Positions 36,520 through 45,176 are shown, counted from the stretch's first letter. The stretch is DNA of 64,000 nt from Bacteroidota bacterium (GCA_018268035.1 JAFDXI010000042.1:1-64000), one strand, 5' to 3'. Notes: generated by a model not told the origin, from the letters alone. Program-made: numbers and translations.

Positions 36520-38310
36520 ATGGTAGTAAAACGTCTTTTCGACTGCGTAGATCATCAATTGCAAAAATTTCCAAAGCAGGACATGCTCAATGCAAAAGAA
36601 AATGGAAACTGGAAAAGTTACAGTACTGAAGTAGTAAAACAAATAGTAGAAGAATTTAGTGCCGGACTGATAGAACTTGGCGTTGGAGGTAATGATATGA
36701 GTGATGAAGGTGCTGATAAAATTGCTATCATCAGCAATAACAGGCCTGAATGGATTTTTACCGACCTCGCAGTGCAGCAAACCGGTGCAGTTTTGGTACC
36801 CTTATATCCTACAACAAGCACAAATGAAATACAATTCATTTTGAATGATGCCTTGGTAAAATACATCTTTGTAAGCAGCAAAGAATTATTTGAAAAAATC
36901 AATAGCATAAAACCATCTGTTCCCACATTAAAGAAAATATTTTCGTTTGATGAAATATCCGGAGTAGAAAGCTGGACATCCATTTCCAAACTGGCTACAC
37001 CATCATCCAAAATAAAATTAGAGCAAATCAAAAATGCTATTCTGCCCGATCATCTTGCTACCATTATTTATACATCAGGTACAACAGGTACACCAAAAGG
37101 TGTTATGCTAACCCACAGGAATATTTATACTGATGTAATATTTTCTAAAAAGAGTTTTCCATTTATTGATGCACCTCAATACAAAGTACTCAGCTTTCTT
37201 CCGCTCAATCATATTTTTGAAAAGTGTGTAACTTATATTTATTTGTTTAGTGGCAATGGTATTTATTATGCAGAAAGCCTCGAAACTATTGGCGCTAATT
37301 TAAAAGAGATACAACCTGATGGTTTCACAACTGTGCCCCGTTTATTGGAAAAAGTTTTTGAACGCATCATGGCAGCGGGCCATGAACTTATCGGAATAAA
37401 AAGAAAACTTTTTTTCTGGAGTGTTGCTCTTGCTGAAAAATTTGATACCGATGCCTCCAAATCTGTTTTATATAAATTCCAACTTTCTATCGCAAACAAA
37501 CTGGTATTTAAAAAATGGAGATTAGCATTAGGCGGCAACATAAAATTTATTATTACAGGAGGCGCTGCCTGCCAGTTAAAATTATTACGCATTTTTAATG
37601 CAGCAAAAATTCCTGTATATGAGGGGTATGGTCCGACAGAAAACAGCCCGGTAATTGCAGTAAACAGATGGGGTTCACCCGATGGCTCCAGGTTAGGTAC
37701 AGTTGGCCCACCAATTGAAGGCATTGAAGTAAAACTTGCTGATGATGGAGAAATCTGTGTGAAGGGCTCAACGGTTATGAAAGGGTATTACAAAAGATCT
37801 GACCTGACTGCCGATACTGTCATTGACGGTTGGTTGCATACAGGTGATATTGGAGTGTGGATAGATAATAAATATTTAAAAATCACAGACCGTAAAAAAG
37901 AAATCTTTAAAACAAGTGGTGGAAAGTATGTTGCTCCACAGGCTTTGGAAAATGTCTTTAAAGGCAGTCCTTTTATTGAACAGATAATGGTAGTGGGTGA
38001 AGGGAAGAAATTTGTAAGCGCATTGATTGTTCCTGCTTTTGCATATTTAAAATCATGGATGCAATTGCATAACCTGGTATATACTACTAACGAAGATGCA
38101 ATTAAAAATGCAGAAGTATTAAAACGGTATACAACGGAAATTGAAACAATTAATCAGCAATTCAATCACGTTGAGCAAATAAAAAAGTTTGAATTACTTC
38201 CCGTTGAATGGAGTCTTGATACAGGTGAAATGACGCCAAAAATGAGTTTGAAAAGAAAAGTGGTGTTAGAAAAATTTAAAGATGTAATTGATAGAATTTA
38301 CAAAGTATAA
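36520..38310 (+). CDS. Long-chain acyl-CoA synthetase (AMP-forming)
   Basis: A 596-residue member of the ANL superfamily that activates fatty acids to acyl-CoA through an acyl-adenylate. The P-loop-like motif is TIIYTSGTTGTPKGVMLTHR, the adenylate-binding motif is YEGYGPTENSPVIAVN, and the hinge motifs are WLHTGDIGVWIDNKYLKITD and RKKEIFKTSGGKYVAPQALE. This pattern fits FadD15-type long-chain ligases. The gene is single. Confidence 0.92.
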   Translation: MVVKRLFDCVDHQLQKFPKQDMLNAKENGNWKSYSTEVVKQIVEEFSAGLIELGVGGNDMSDEGADKIAIISNNRPEWIFTDLAVQQTGAVLVPLYPTTSTNEIQFILNDALVKYIFVSSKELFEKINSIKPSVPTLKKIFSFDEISGVESWTSISKLATPSSKIKLEQIKNAILPDHLATIIYTSGTTGTPKGVMLTHRNIYTDVIFSKKSFPFIDAPQYKVLSFLPLNHIFEKCVTYIYLFSGNGIYYAESLETIGANLKEIQPDGFTTVPRLLEKVFERIMAAGHELIGIKRKLFFWSVALAEKFDTDASKSVLYKFQLSIANKLVFKKWRLALGGNIKFIITGGAACQLKLLRIFNAAKIPVYEGYGPTENSPVIAVNRWGSPDGSRLGTVGPPIEGIEVKLADDGEICVKGSTVMKGYYKRSDLTADTVIDGWLHTGDIGVWIDNKYLKITDRKKEIFKTSGGKYVAPQALENVFKGSPFIEQIMVVGEGKKFVSALIVPAFAYLKSWMQLHNLVYTTNEDAIKNAEVLKRYTTEIETINQQFNHVEQIKKFELLPVEWSLDTGEMTPKMSLKRKVVLEKFKDVIDRIYKV

Positions 38311-38319
38311 GATTATGGC

Positions 38320-38358
38320 TTACCTGTCATAAAATATTTTTCAATCTTTGACAGGTAA
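38320..38358. terminator. Inverted repeat between convergent genes
   Basis: TTACCTGTCA at 38320-38329 and its exact complement at 38349-38358, with a 19-base AT-rich loop, lie between the convergent acyl-CoA synthetase and OmpA-family genes and may end transcription on both strands. No strong T tract is present. Confidence 0.4.
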
Positions 38359-38378
38359 ACTGGTTTCAAGGAATATTA

Positions 38379-39167
38379 TTACTGCTCGAGTAATTTATAA
38401 ATCTCATCCAGTTTTGGTGAAAGGATAATTTCTGTTCTCCTGTTATGAGCTCTTCCTTCAGGAGTTACATTGGTATCAACAGGATCAAACCATGAATGAC
38501 CAGATGCAATAACACGTGTGGGGTCAACTTTATAATCGTTGACCAAAATTCTCACCACACTAACAGCACGGGCGGTACTTAAATCCCAGTTATCTTTAAA
38601 TTTTCCGCGGATAGGAATTGAATCTGTGTGTCCTTCTATATCCACTGAAATATCAGGGTTCGCTATCAAAACAGTAGCCAGTTTATTTAAAGCAACTTTT
38701 CCAGAATCATTCACAACAGCGCTGGCAGATGGAAATAAAAATTTCTCACTCAGGCTAATATAGACTTTCCCATTTTTCTGTGTGATTGTAAGATCACTAT
38801 CACTAAAACCTTTTAAAGCATTCATCATTTTATTTTTCAGGTCTGCTGTTTTATTACGTTGTTGATTCAAAAGATTCTGAAGATCCTGTAATTTTTTTTG
38901 TTGATCCTGCAGGTTTTGTTGTAATGAATTTACTTTATTGGATGCATCTGTATTTAACTGAGTATTTTGTTGGTTAAGTGCATTGATATCATTCTTTAAT
39001 TTATTGATTAAATCCTCTTGCCCAATAATTTTTGAAGCCATGATAGAGCTATCGGTTTGGAGTGTCCTGTATTGCATCTGCGCATCAATCAATTTGCTTT
39101 TTGCAACGCAAGCGCCAAATACAGAAATTGCAAGCATCAAAAATCCGTAAGCAACAAACCTTTTCAT
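38379..39167 (-). CDS. OmpA-family lipoprotein with coiled coil
   Basis: A 262-residue lipoprotein (signal ending VFGACVAK) that likely tethers the outer membrane to peptidoglycan. Residues about 30-115 form a glutamine/asparagine-rich coiled coil (KNDINALNQQNTQLNTDASN). The C-terminal OmpA domain shows DISVDIEGHTDSIPIRGKFK, then WDLSTARAVSVVRIL and RVIASGHSWFDPVD with NRRTEIILSPKL, carrying the peptidoglycan-binding Asp and Arg. The ATG at 39167 is preferred to 39176 because it gives a basic signal start. Confidence 0.9.
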   Translation of the reverse strand: MKRFVAYGFLMLAISVFGACVAKSKLIDAQMQYRTLQTDSSIMASKIIGQEDLINKLKNDINALNQQNTQLNTDASNKVNSLQQNLQDQQKKLQDLQNLLNQQRNKTADLKNKMMNALKGFSDSDLTITQKNGKVYISLSEKFLFPSASAVVNDSGKVALNKLATVLIANPDISVDIEGHTDSIPIRGKFKDNWDLSTARAVSVVRILVNDYKVDPTRVIASGHSWFDPVDTNVTPEGRAHNRRTEIILSPKLDEIYKLLEQ

Positions 39168-39326
39168 ATAACACATTTTTATCTACAATTTAAAAATTGT
39201 GCCAATATACAGGAAACGTTCCCGAGAAAATTATAATAGCTCATTAATTAAATACACATCAAATGCAAATCTTTATCATCTTTACCCTTTTGATATAATT
39301 TTTTATTGATTCTAAAACTCAATAGT

Positions 39327-40703
39327 ATGAGAGTTACTTTTTCTGTTTCGATTTTAAAAACAGTTGGTTTTGTCTTATTGATGGCGTCTTGTACAAAAGA
39401 TTTCAAACAAAGCCAACCTGTAAACGATATGTCAGAAGATTTTGGTAGCCAATCGGTAAAACCAAATATTATCCTGATTATCGGCGATGATGTTGGCCGT
39501 GAAATACCAACTTACAACGGAGGCCAATCATATAGCACTCCTAATCTTGATTACATTGCAGCTCATGGGAAGCAATTCCCCAACTTCCTGGCACATCCTG
39601 ACGGACCTCCATCAAGACTGGCAATGTTTACCGGTGTTTATAATTATCGCAACTGGGTAAAGTTTGGATATCTGCCGCCTTCATCACCAACATTTGCCAA
39701 TATGCTACAGAATGGCGGGTACAAAACCTGTTATGTGGGAAAATGGCAATTTGATGGCGGAGATAATTCAATTAAAAGTCATGGCTTTGATAAATACAGG
39801 GTTTTTATGCCATTTAATCCTGACAATAATAATGGACATGATCAATTTTACAGAAGATATAAAAATCCATATTTATACCAGGATGCACGTTATTTAACAG
39901 ACTCAGAAGTAGAAGGTCAATATTCTGAAGATATGTTTTATGATTATGCAAGTAAATTTATTGATAGCAGTAAAAAGAAACCCTTCCTGTTAGTTTATTC
40001 CTGCAACTTAGTTCAAAAGCCGTGGGTACCAACACCAGATAATCCTGATTATGCAGGTTGGGATCCTGCTACAGATGACAACACCAGAAACGATAAAAAA
40101 TATTTTCCTGATATGGTAGCTTATATGGATAAGACTGTAGGAAAATTAGTCAGTAAAATAAATGATGCAGGGCTTGCCAGGAAAACAATTATCTTATATG
40201 TAAGCGACAATGCAACTTATGGTGGCATTACATCAATGTATAAAGGCAGAAAAGTAAAAGGAGCAAAAGACAGTACTGTTTTTGATGGCATTAATGTTCC
40301 ATTTTTAGCTTATTGTCCAGGCACTATCGCCCCCGGCAGTGTGGATACTTCGTTAATTGGTATGCAGGATTTCTTCCCAACAATAGGAAATATTGCAAAG
40401 ACCCCATTAGCACCCTTCAAACCTTTGGATGGAGTAACATTCTACGATAACTTATTGGGCACTCTTACCGGTCAGAATAAAAAAATCTATTGTTACTGGC
40501 CAAGAGATTATCAAAGAAAAATTGATCTTAGTTATGTCACAGATTATAATTATAAATTGTACGATTCATTGAATGGAGGCAACTTTTATAATATCAGAAC
40601 TGATGTTTATGAAAAAAGCCCAATACCAGATAACCAGTTAACACCTGATGAAAAGAAACTAAAAAATCAGTGGATGAAAGTATTGAGGCAGGGTTATCAG
40701 TAA
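39327..40703 (+). CDS. Sulfatase-family lipoprotein lacking the formylglycine cysteine
   Basis: A 458-residue exported lipoprotein (signal ending LLMASCTK; ATG at 39327 preferred to an upstream TTG). The fold is that of family S1 sulfatases: NIILIIGDDVGREI with metal-binding Asp54-Asp55, STPNLDYIAAHGKQF, VGKWQFDGG and YVSDNATYGG. The signature normally reading C/S-x-P-S-R is DGPPSR here (residues 92-97), so the Cys or Ser that becomes formylglycine is a glycine. The following RLAMFTGVYNYRNW is otherwise typical. It may be inactive as a sulfatase, act as a binding protein, or use another chemistry. No sulfatase-maturing enzyme is near. Confidence 0.85.
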   Translation: MRVTFSVSILKTVGFVLLMASCTKDFKQSQPVNDMSEDFGSQSVKPNIILIIGDDVGREIPTYNGGQSYSTPNLDYIAAHGKQFPNFLAHPDGPPSRLAMFTGVYNYRNWVKFGYLPPSSPTFANMLQNGGYKTCYVGKWQFDGGDNSIKSHGFDKYRVFMPFNPDNNNGHDQFYRRYKNPYLYQDARYLTDSEVEGQYSEDMFYDYASKFIDSSKKKPFLLVYSCNLVQKPWVPTPDNPDYAGWDPATDDNTRNDKKYFPDMVAYMDKTVGKLVSKINDAGLARKTIILYVSDNATYGGITSMYKGRKVKGAKDSTVFDGINVPFLAYCPGTIAPGSVDTSLIGMQDFFPTIGNIAKTPLAPFKPLDGVTFYDNLLGTLTGQNKKIYCYWPRDYQRKIDLSYVTDYNYKLYDSLNGGNFYNIRTDVYEKSPIPDNQLTPDEKKLKNQWMKVLRQGYQ

Positions 40704-40738
40704 TAATAAAAACTGACAATATCTATTCTAAAAAATTT

Positions 40739-40820
40739 ATTGCCACAAAGTTTCACTCTTGCTTGTAACAGGCAAAACAGGATTAATCAATCCTTAAGAT
40801 CAGGGAAACTTTGTGGCAAT
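40739..40820. repeat. 82-bp element bounded by 16-bp perfect inverted repeats
   Basis: ATTGCCACAAAGTTTC at 40739-40754 is repeated as its exact complement at 40805-40820. The 50 bases between hold a smaller hairpin (GGATT-AATC-AATCC at 40780-40793). It lies 36 bases after the sulfatase-like gene and could be a large terminator stem, a structured RNA or a small non-autonomous mobile repeat. I saw no second copy in the window and no clear target-site duplication. Confidence 0.6.
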
Positions 40821-40870
40821 CATATTTAATCCAACATCACATTGATTTCCTTTTATAGGATTACAAAATA

Positions 40871-40904
40871 AAAAACCCACATTTATTGCTAAACGTGGGT
40901 TTAA
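40871..40904 (-). terminator. Terminator downstream of tRNA-Glu
   Basis: AAACCCAC at 40873-40880 pairs with GTGGGTTT at 40895-40902, with further TTT/AAA pairing inside. On the minus strand the stem is followed by TTTTTTATTTT, which suits the tRNA transcript ending 20 bases after the mature tRNA. Confidence 0.75.
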
Positions 40905-40922
40905 AACTTAACCTTTCCTTTG

Positions 40923-40994
40923 TAGCCGGTACGGGAATCGAACCCGTCTTTCCTCCGTGAAAGGGAGATGTCCTAGCCGATAGACGAACCGGCC
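40923..40994 (-). tRNA. tRNA-Glu (anticodon TTC)
   Basis: A 72-base cloverleaf on the minus strand: acceptor GGCCGGT pairing with ACCGGCT (one G-T pair), D arm TCGTCTATCGGCTAGGA, anticodon stem-loop CTCCCTTTCACGGAG with anticodon TTC, and T arm CGGGTTCGATTCCCG. The discriminator is A and the CCA end is not encoded. Confidence 0.96.
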
Positions 40995-41084
40995 GAATAA
41001 ATTCGGAGCGCAAAGATAACCGTACTTTATTAACCGGCAAAGTTTTAATTGCAGCAACTTTGGTTTATTACTTCCCCCTGCACA

Positions 41085-41672
41085 TTACCAGTCTTTATCA
41101 GGTTGTGCAGTATTGTTTTTGCTCAGTAATTTTTGTTGCAACTGTTTTTCCTGGTTGCGCAGCTCATTAAATTTTTGCTGCATCATATCCTTATTCAGGG
41201 GTGGCTGTTTTTGTTGTTTTGGTTTTTGCTGCTGATTTTGTTGTTGTCTATTTGGCTGGTTTTGTTGCTGCTGTTTTTTCAAATCATTTAATGCTTTTTG
41301 AAGGTTTTCCCTTGTATCATCATCAGAAGAATTTTCCCTTAAAGATTGTTTGAATGCAGCTATTGCCTCTTCCAGGTTTTTTTCTTTTACAAAAGCCAAC
41401 CCTTTATTGTAGTTTGACTCAGCAGCCAGCACATTATTCCCTGATTCTTTTATGACCAAATCATAATTTTTATTCGCATCATCCATTTCATTTCTCTTCT
41501 GCAAGGCATTGGCAAGATTGAAACGGGCAATAGTATTGGCAGGGTCTTTTCTCAAAACTTCTTTATACATTTCAATTGCATTGCTATAATCCCCTTTTCG
41601 ATAAGCATCATTCCCTTTTTCAATATTTTTATTAGCAGGCTGCGCCTGAATGAGCAACCCTGCAAACATCAT
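41085..41672 (-). CDS. batC: TPR protein BatC
   Basis: A tetratricopeptide-repeat protein of the Bacteroides aerotolerance (Bat) cluster. TPR units cover about residues 15-120 (GNDAYRKGDYSNAIEMYKEV, ARFNLANALQKRNEMDDANK, NYNKGLAFVKEKNLEEAIAA), followed by a glutamine-rich, low-complexity tail (from about 130, with many Q, N, K and P). From the ATG at 41672 the protein has 195 residues but begins in the middle of a signal peptide (MMFAGLLIQAQP). In frame upstream are LKYIFLIS codons that complete it, starting from a CTG at 41696 that overlaps the batB TGA. The real start may therefore be this CTG. Confidence 0.85.
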   Translation of the reverse strand: MMFAGLLIQAQPANKNIEKGNDAYRKGDYSNAIEMYKEVLRKDPANTIARFNLANALQKRNEMDDANKNYDLVIKESGNNVLAAESNYNKGLAFVKEKNLEEAIAAFKQSLRENSSDDDTRENLQKALNDLKKQQQQNQPNRQQQNQQQKPKQQKQPPLNKDMMQQKFNELRNQEKQLQQKLLSKNNTAQPDKDW

Positions 41673-41692
41673 TGATATGAGAAAAATGTATT

Positions 41693-42694
41693 TCAGTTTG
41701 AATTACTTTTTGTTTCAGGAATAAATATTTCTGTAAGTAAAATAAACAAAGCCAATATTACAAACAAGTAGTAAAAACTGGCATATTGTTTTGTATCACC
41801 ATTGCCTTCAATTGCTTTTTTCTCCATACCATTTAAGTGATCTGCAATTTTACCGGCTGTTGTTTCAGCATTATCCAGGTGTTGATATATTCCTCCTGTT
41901 TGAATTGCAATCTGCATCAATTCACCTTCATTGAGTTTACTGACAACTGTCTGGCCATTTGCATCCACTTTAAATGAATTGGTACCGGGTACCAATATTG
42001 GTGAGCCCTGCACTGTGCCAACTCCAACAGTATTCACCACTACACCATTATCAGATAATTCCTGCAAAATTTCTTTAGAGTGTGGGTCATGGTCTTCGCC
42101 ATCAGAAATCAACACAACAGATTTGAATTTTTTTTCTTTGATATCAAGTGAATTGGAACAAAGCTGCAATGCATCTCCAATAACAGTGCCTTGCACAGGA
42201 ACTGCATCAGGCGAAGCATTGGAAACATATAATTTAGCTTCAGCAAAATCAGAAGTAAGTGGCATTTGCAAAAAAGCCCTGCCTGCAAACAATACCAAAC
42301 CTACCCGGTTATCTCCCATCTGGTCAATCATGTTATTGATGAACTGCTTAGCAACATCAAGCCTTGAAGGTTTTATATCTTCTGCCCACATACTCTTGCT
42401 CACATCAAGCGCTATCATTACATCAATACCCGCCTTTTTTTCTTTGCTACCACTTTCCGGTTTTCTTAAGTTAGCTGCTGCCACAATCAATAAAACAATT
42501 CCAACCATCACCATCAAAAATTTTAACTGGAACTTTTTCTTAGAAAAGTCACCGGTGAGTTGTTCAACCAATTTTTCATCACCTAAAATCTTTGTTGTTT
42601 TTCTTTTCCAGTATAATACATATAAGAAAAGCAATGCCAGCGGAATTACAACCAACAGCCCCAAAAGATAATCTGTATGTTCAAAAGAAAGCAT
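41693..42694 (-). CDS. batB: von Willebrand factor A membrane protein BatB
   Basis: A 333-residue membrane protein with two N-terminal helices (about residues 9-28 and 57-75), a vWA domain and a C-terminal helix (about 307-326). The metal-ion-dependent adhesion site is complete: DVSKS (near residue 95), the Thr in PLTSDFAEAKL and the Asp in ISDGEDHD. The layout is that of BatB, which with BatC and others is linked to aerotolerance and envelope integrity in Bacteroidota. batC follows directly. No batA, batD, batE, MoxR ATPase or DUF58 gene is adjacent. Confidence 0.88.
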   Translation of the reverse strand: MLSFEHTDYLLGLLVVIPLALLFLYVLYWKRKTTKILGDEKLVEQLTGDFSKKKFQLKFLMVMVGIVLLIVAAANLRKPESGSKEKKAGIDVMIALDVSKSMWAEDIKPSRLDVAKQFINNMIDQMGDNRVGLVLFAGRAFLQMPLTSDFAEAKLYVSNASPDAVPVQGTVIGDALQLCSNSLDIKEKKFKSVVLISDGEDHDPHSKEILQELSDNGVVVNTVGVGTVQGSPILVPGTNSFKVDANGQTVVSKLNEGELMQIAIQTGGIYQHLDNAETTAGKIADHLNGMEKKAIEGNGDTKQYASFYYLFVILALFILLTEIFIPETKSNSN

Positions 42695-42766
42695 AGATAT
42701 TGCAAGCTACAAGCATTGAGCCAATTGAAAAATCCAGGTAAAAATTATATAATGATTAATAGCCTT

Positions 42767-43600
42767 TTATTTAGTGCCTTTAAAGAAACCATAGTGTGCA
42801 AGAATATTTTTCAAAATACTGATACGGATATTTTTCATATCCATATCATGCGGCCCTTCAATCTGCAATACAAAAAAATAGGGATGTTTATTTTCCTCTT
42901 CCCAACCAACAATCCAACCGATTGAGTTACCATTTTCTTTAAACCCCCATCCTGTTTTATAACTGAGTTTGTAATTGGAATTATCTTCCTGCAACATGAC
43001 ATCTTTCACCACATCCTGAACCCTGTTTTGAAATGGCAACTGATCAAAATATAATTTCTTTACCAACCCCAACTGTTCATCGGCTGTAATTTTAATATTA
43101 TTATCCAACCAAAAAGAGTCAAGGTCATTTTTAATAACAGCCCGTCCGTATTTAGAAGCATACCCCAAACTATCCAGCCATAGCTGCATCGTATCTTTTC
43201 CTATCCTTCTTGCTACTTCCTGAAAATAGGGAACTGCAGAAAGCTTAAATGCCTGCTCCATGGTCAAATCCTTATTCCAGTTGGTATCTGCACGCACTAT
43301 GTGGTCCCAGGGTATTACCATGTTCTTTCCTGAAATAACGCCCTTCTGCAAACCAATCAGTGCATTCACAATTTTAAAAGTTGAAGCAGGCAGGTAAGCA
43401 CTATCTGTATATTCTGGAAGGTTATACACTGTGAACTGTGCCTGTCCATTATTCAACATCGCAAATGTGCCTGTAACATGATACTCATCAAAATATTGCT
43501 TCAGGTCATTATCCACAGTGATATTGTCAGAACAAGAAGAAAAAAAACAGGCAATAAATATCAAACAGGTTACTATTCGTACAGAAGTTTTTAGAAACAT
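42767..43600 (-). CDS. Class D (OXA-like) beta-lactamase, lipoprotein
   Basis: A 277-residue serine beta-lactamase-family protein with a lipoprotein signal ending CFFSSCSD. All three class D motifs are visible: the nucleophile in STFK (Ser73, Lys76, the lysine that becomes carboxylated in OXA enzymes), S-x-V at Ser121-Ala-Val123 and KTGWG at 215-219; the omega-like Trp is in SFWLDNN. Family members hydrolyse penicillins and some carbapenems. The gene follows kbl by 15 bases on the same strand, with no mobile-element genes around, so it looks like an intrinsic chromosomal gene. Its spectrum cannot be inferred; a BlaR-type sensor domain is excluded by length. Confidence 0.9.
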   Translation of the reverse strand: MFLKTSVRIVTCLIFIACFFSSCSDNITVDNDLKQYFDEYHVTGTFAMLNNGQAQFTVYNLPEYTDSAYLPASTFKIVNALIGLQKGVISGKNMVIPWDHIVRADTNWNKDLTMEQAFKLSAVPYFQEVARRIGKDTMQLWLDSLGYASKYGRAVIKNDLDSFWLDNNIKITADEQLGLVKKLYFDQLPFQNRVQDVVKDVMLQEDNSNYKLSYKTGWGFKENGNSIGWIVGWEEENKHPYFFVLQIEGPHDMDMKNIRISILKNILAHYGFFKGTK

Positions 43601-43615
43601 TTTTAAACTATGATT

Positions 43616-44806
43616 TTAATTTTTAATGACCCCCAACTCTTTTCCCACTTTTGTGAAAGCCGCAATGGCTTTATCAATATGGTGCATTTCATGGCCGGCG
43701 CTTAACTGCACACGGATGCGTGCCTGGCCTTTGGGAACAACAGGGTAGAAAAATCCAATCACATAGATTCCTTCATCCAATAATTTAGATGCAAAGTTTT
43801 GTGCAATCACAGCATCATACAACATAATTGGAACAATAGGATGTACACCAGTTTTAATATCAAATCCTGCTTCTGTCATTTTTGACCTGAAGTAAAGTGT
43901 ATTATTTTCCAGTTTATCACGTAATGCGGTGGTTTCTGTAAGCATATCGAATACAGCTATTGAAGCGCCAACAATTGAAGGTGATAAAGTATTTGAAAAA
44001 AGATAAGGCCTTGAACGTTGCCGCAGCATTTCAATAATTTCTTTTCTGCCACTGGTAAATCCACCATTAGCACCACCAAGTGCTTTTCCCAATGTACCTG
44101 TAATAATATCTATTTTGCCCATTACATTTTTTAATTCATGAGTGCCACGACCTGACTTACCGAGGAAACCAGTAGAATGGCTGTCATCAACCATCACTAT
44201 AGCATCATATTTATCTGCCAGTTCACAGATAATATCCAACTGTGCTATAGTCCCATCCATACTGAACGAACCATCAGTAACAATAATGCGGCTACGCAAA
44301 TGAGAAGCATCAATCAATTTTGCTTCTAAGTCTGCCATATTATTATGTTCATACCGGTAACGTTGCGCTTTACATAAACGTACGCCATCAATTACTGAAG
44401 CATGGTTGAGAGCATCACTGATGATTGCATCCTGCTCATTAAACAAGGGTTCAAATACTCCACCGTTAGCATCAAAAGCTGCACAGTACAAGATGGTATC
44501 TTCCGTACCTAAGAATGTTGAAATTTTTTGCTCCAGTTGTTTATGAATATCCTGTGTGCCACAGATAAAACGCACACTGCTTAAACCATATCCATGTGTT
44601 TCTATTGCCTGATGGGCAGCTTCTATCACCTTAGGATGTGATGAAAGCCCCAGATAATTGTTGGCACAAAAATTCAGTACTGTTTTTCCATTAACTGTAA
44701 TCTCTGCTCCCTGTGGGCTTGTGATGATACGTTCTTTCTTAAATAAACCGGAAGCTTCTATTTCTTCCAGTTCAGAAAAAATTCTTTTCACAAAATTTTC
44801 ATTCAT
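43616..44806 (-). CDS. kbl: Glycine C-acetyltransferase (2-amino-3-ketobutyrate CoA ligase)
   Basis: A PLP enzyme that cleaves 2-amino-3-ketobutyrate to glycine and acetyl-CoA in threonine breakdown. The 396-residue protein shows NFCANNYLGLSSHP, DDSHSTGFLG and the PLP-lysine motif GTLGKALGGANGG (Lys241). It is closest to Kbl among alpha-oxoamine synthases, although serine palmitoyltransferase-like members share the fold. No threonine dehydrogenase gene is adjacent; the class D beta-lactamase follows in the same direction. Confidence 0.92.
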   Translation of the reverse strand: MNENFVKRIFSELEEIEASGLFKKERIITSPQGAEITVNGKTVLNFCANNYLGLSSHPKVIEAAHQAIETHGYGLSSVRFICGTQDIHKQLEQKISTFLGTEDTILYCAAFDANGGVFEPLFNEQDAIISDALNHASVIDGVRLCKAQRYRYEHNNMADLEAKLIDASHLRSRIIVTDGSFSMDGTIAQLDIICELADKYDAIVMVDDSHSTGFLGKSGRGTHELKNVMGKIDIITGTLGKALGGANGGFTSGRKEIIEMLRQRSRPYLFSNTLSPSIVGASIAVFDMLTETTALRDKLENNTLYFRSKMTEAGFDIKTGVHPIVPIMLYDAVIAQNFASKLLDEGIYVIGFFYPVVPKGQARIRVQLSAGHEMHHIDKAIAAFTKVGKELGVIKN

Positions 44807-44978
44807 AACTATAGTTTATAACAGCAAACGTAGTACAATTCAAATATTTTTTCATTGGTAATATAAATGATGCATATTTTGTTTTAATATTATTTAACAC
44901 CCAACAAAAAATAATTAAACGATTTACGATTATATTCGTAATTCAAAACCAGGTTATATCCGCTACATAAAAAAAATA

Positions 44979-45176
44979 TTGATATTGTTTACTGTGTTAG
45001 CAATTGCTATCACTGCATTTAGGTTAACTACTTCAACAAAACAATCTGCTTCAACGCCTCAGCAGGATCATGGACAAGCCTCTTGTGACAGGAAATTTCA
45101 GGACGAGGCAAAACAAAATCTGATGTTGCGGAAATTTATCTCCTATACCAATACTAGCAGGCTTACTTTGAAATAA
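44979..45176 (+). CDS. Possible small secreted protein
   Basis: A 65-residue reading frame from a TTG at 44979, or 69 residues from an ATA at 44967. It has a hydrophobic stretch resembling a signal peptide (LILFTVLAIAITAF), preceded by two lysines only if the ATA is used, then a polar tail with one cysteine (DHGQASCDRKFQDEAKQNLM). TATATTCG near 44931-44938 resembles a -7 element. It lies in the 428-bp gap between divergent kbl and the flavoprotein gene. No family is recognised and it may not be real. Confidence 0.35.
   Translation: MILFTVLAIAITAFRLTTSTKQSASTPQQDHGQASCDRKFQDEAKQNLMLRKFISYTNTSRLTLK

Noticed and set aside
42677-42925. 82-residue plus-strand frame near the end of the beta-lactamase gene
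   Set aside because: Mostly antisense to the beta-lactamase coding sequence, with no family-like motif.
43509-43517. Exact DnaA box TTATCCACA
   Set aside because: Single copy inside the beta-lactamase coding sequence with no neighbouring boxes; one or two such matches are expected by chance in 64 kb of AT-rich DNA.
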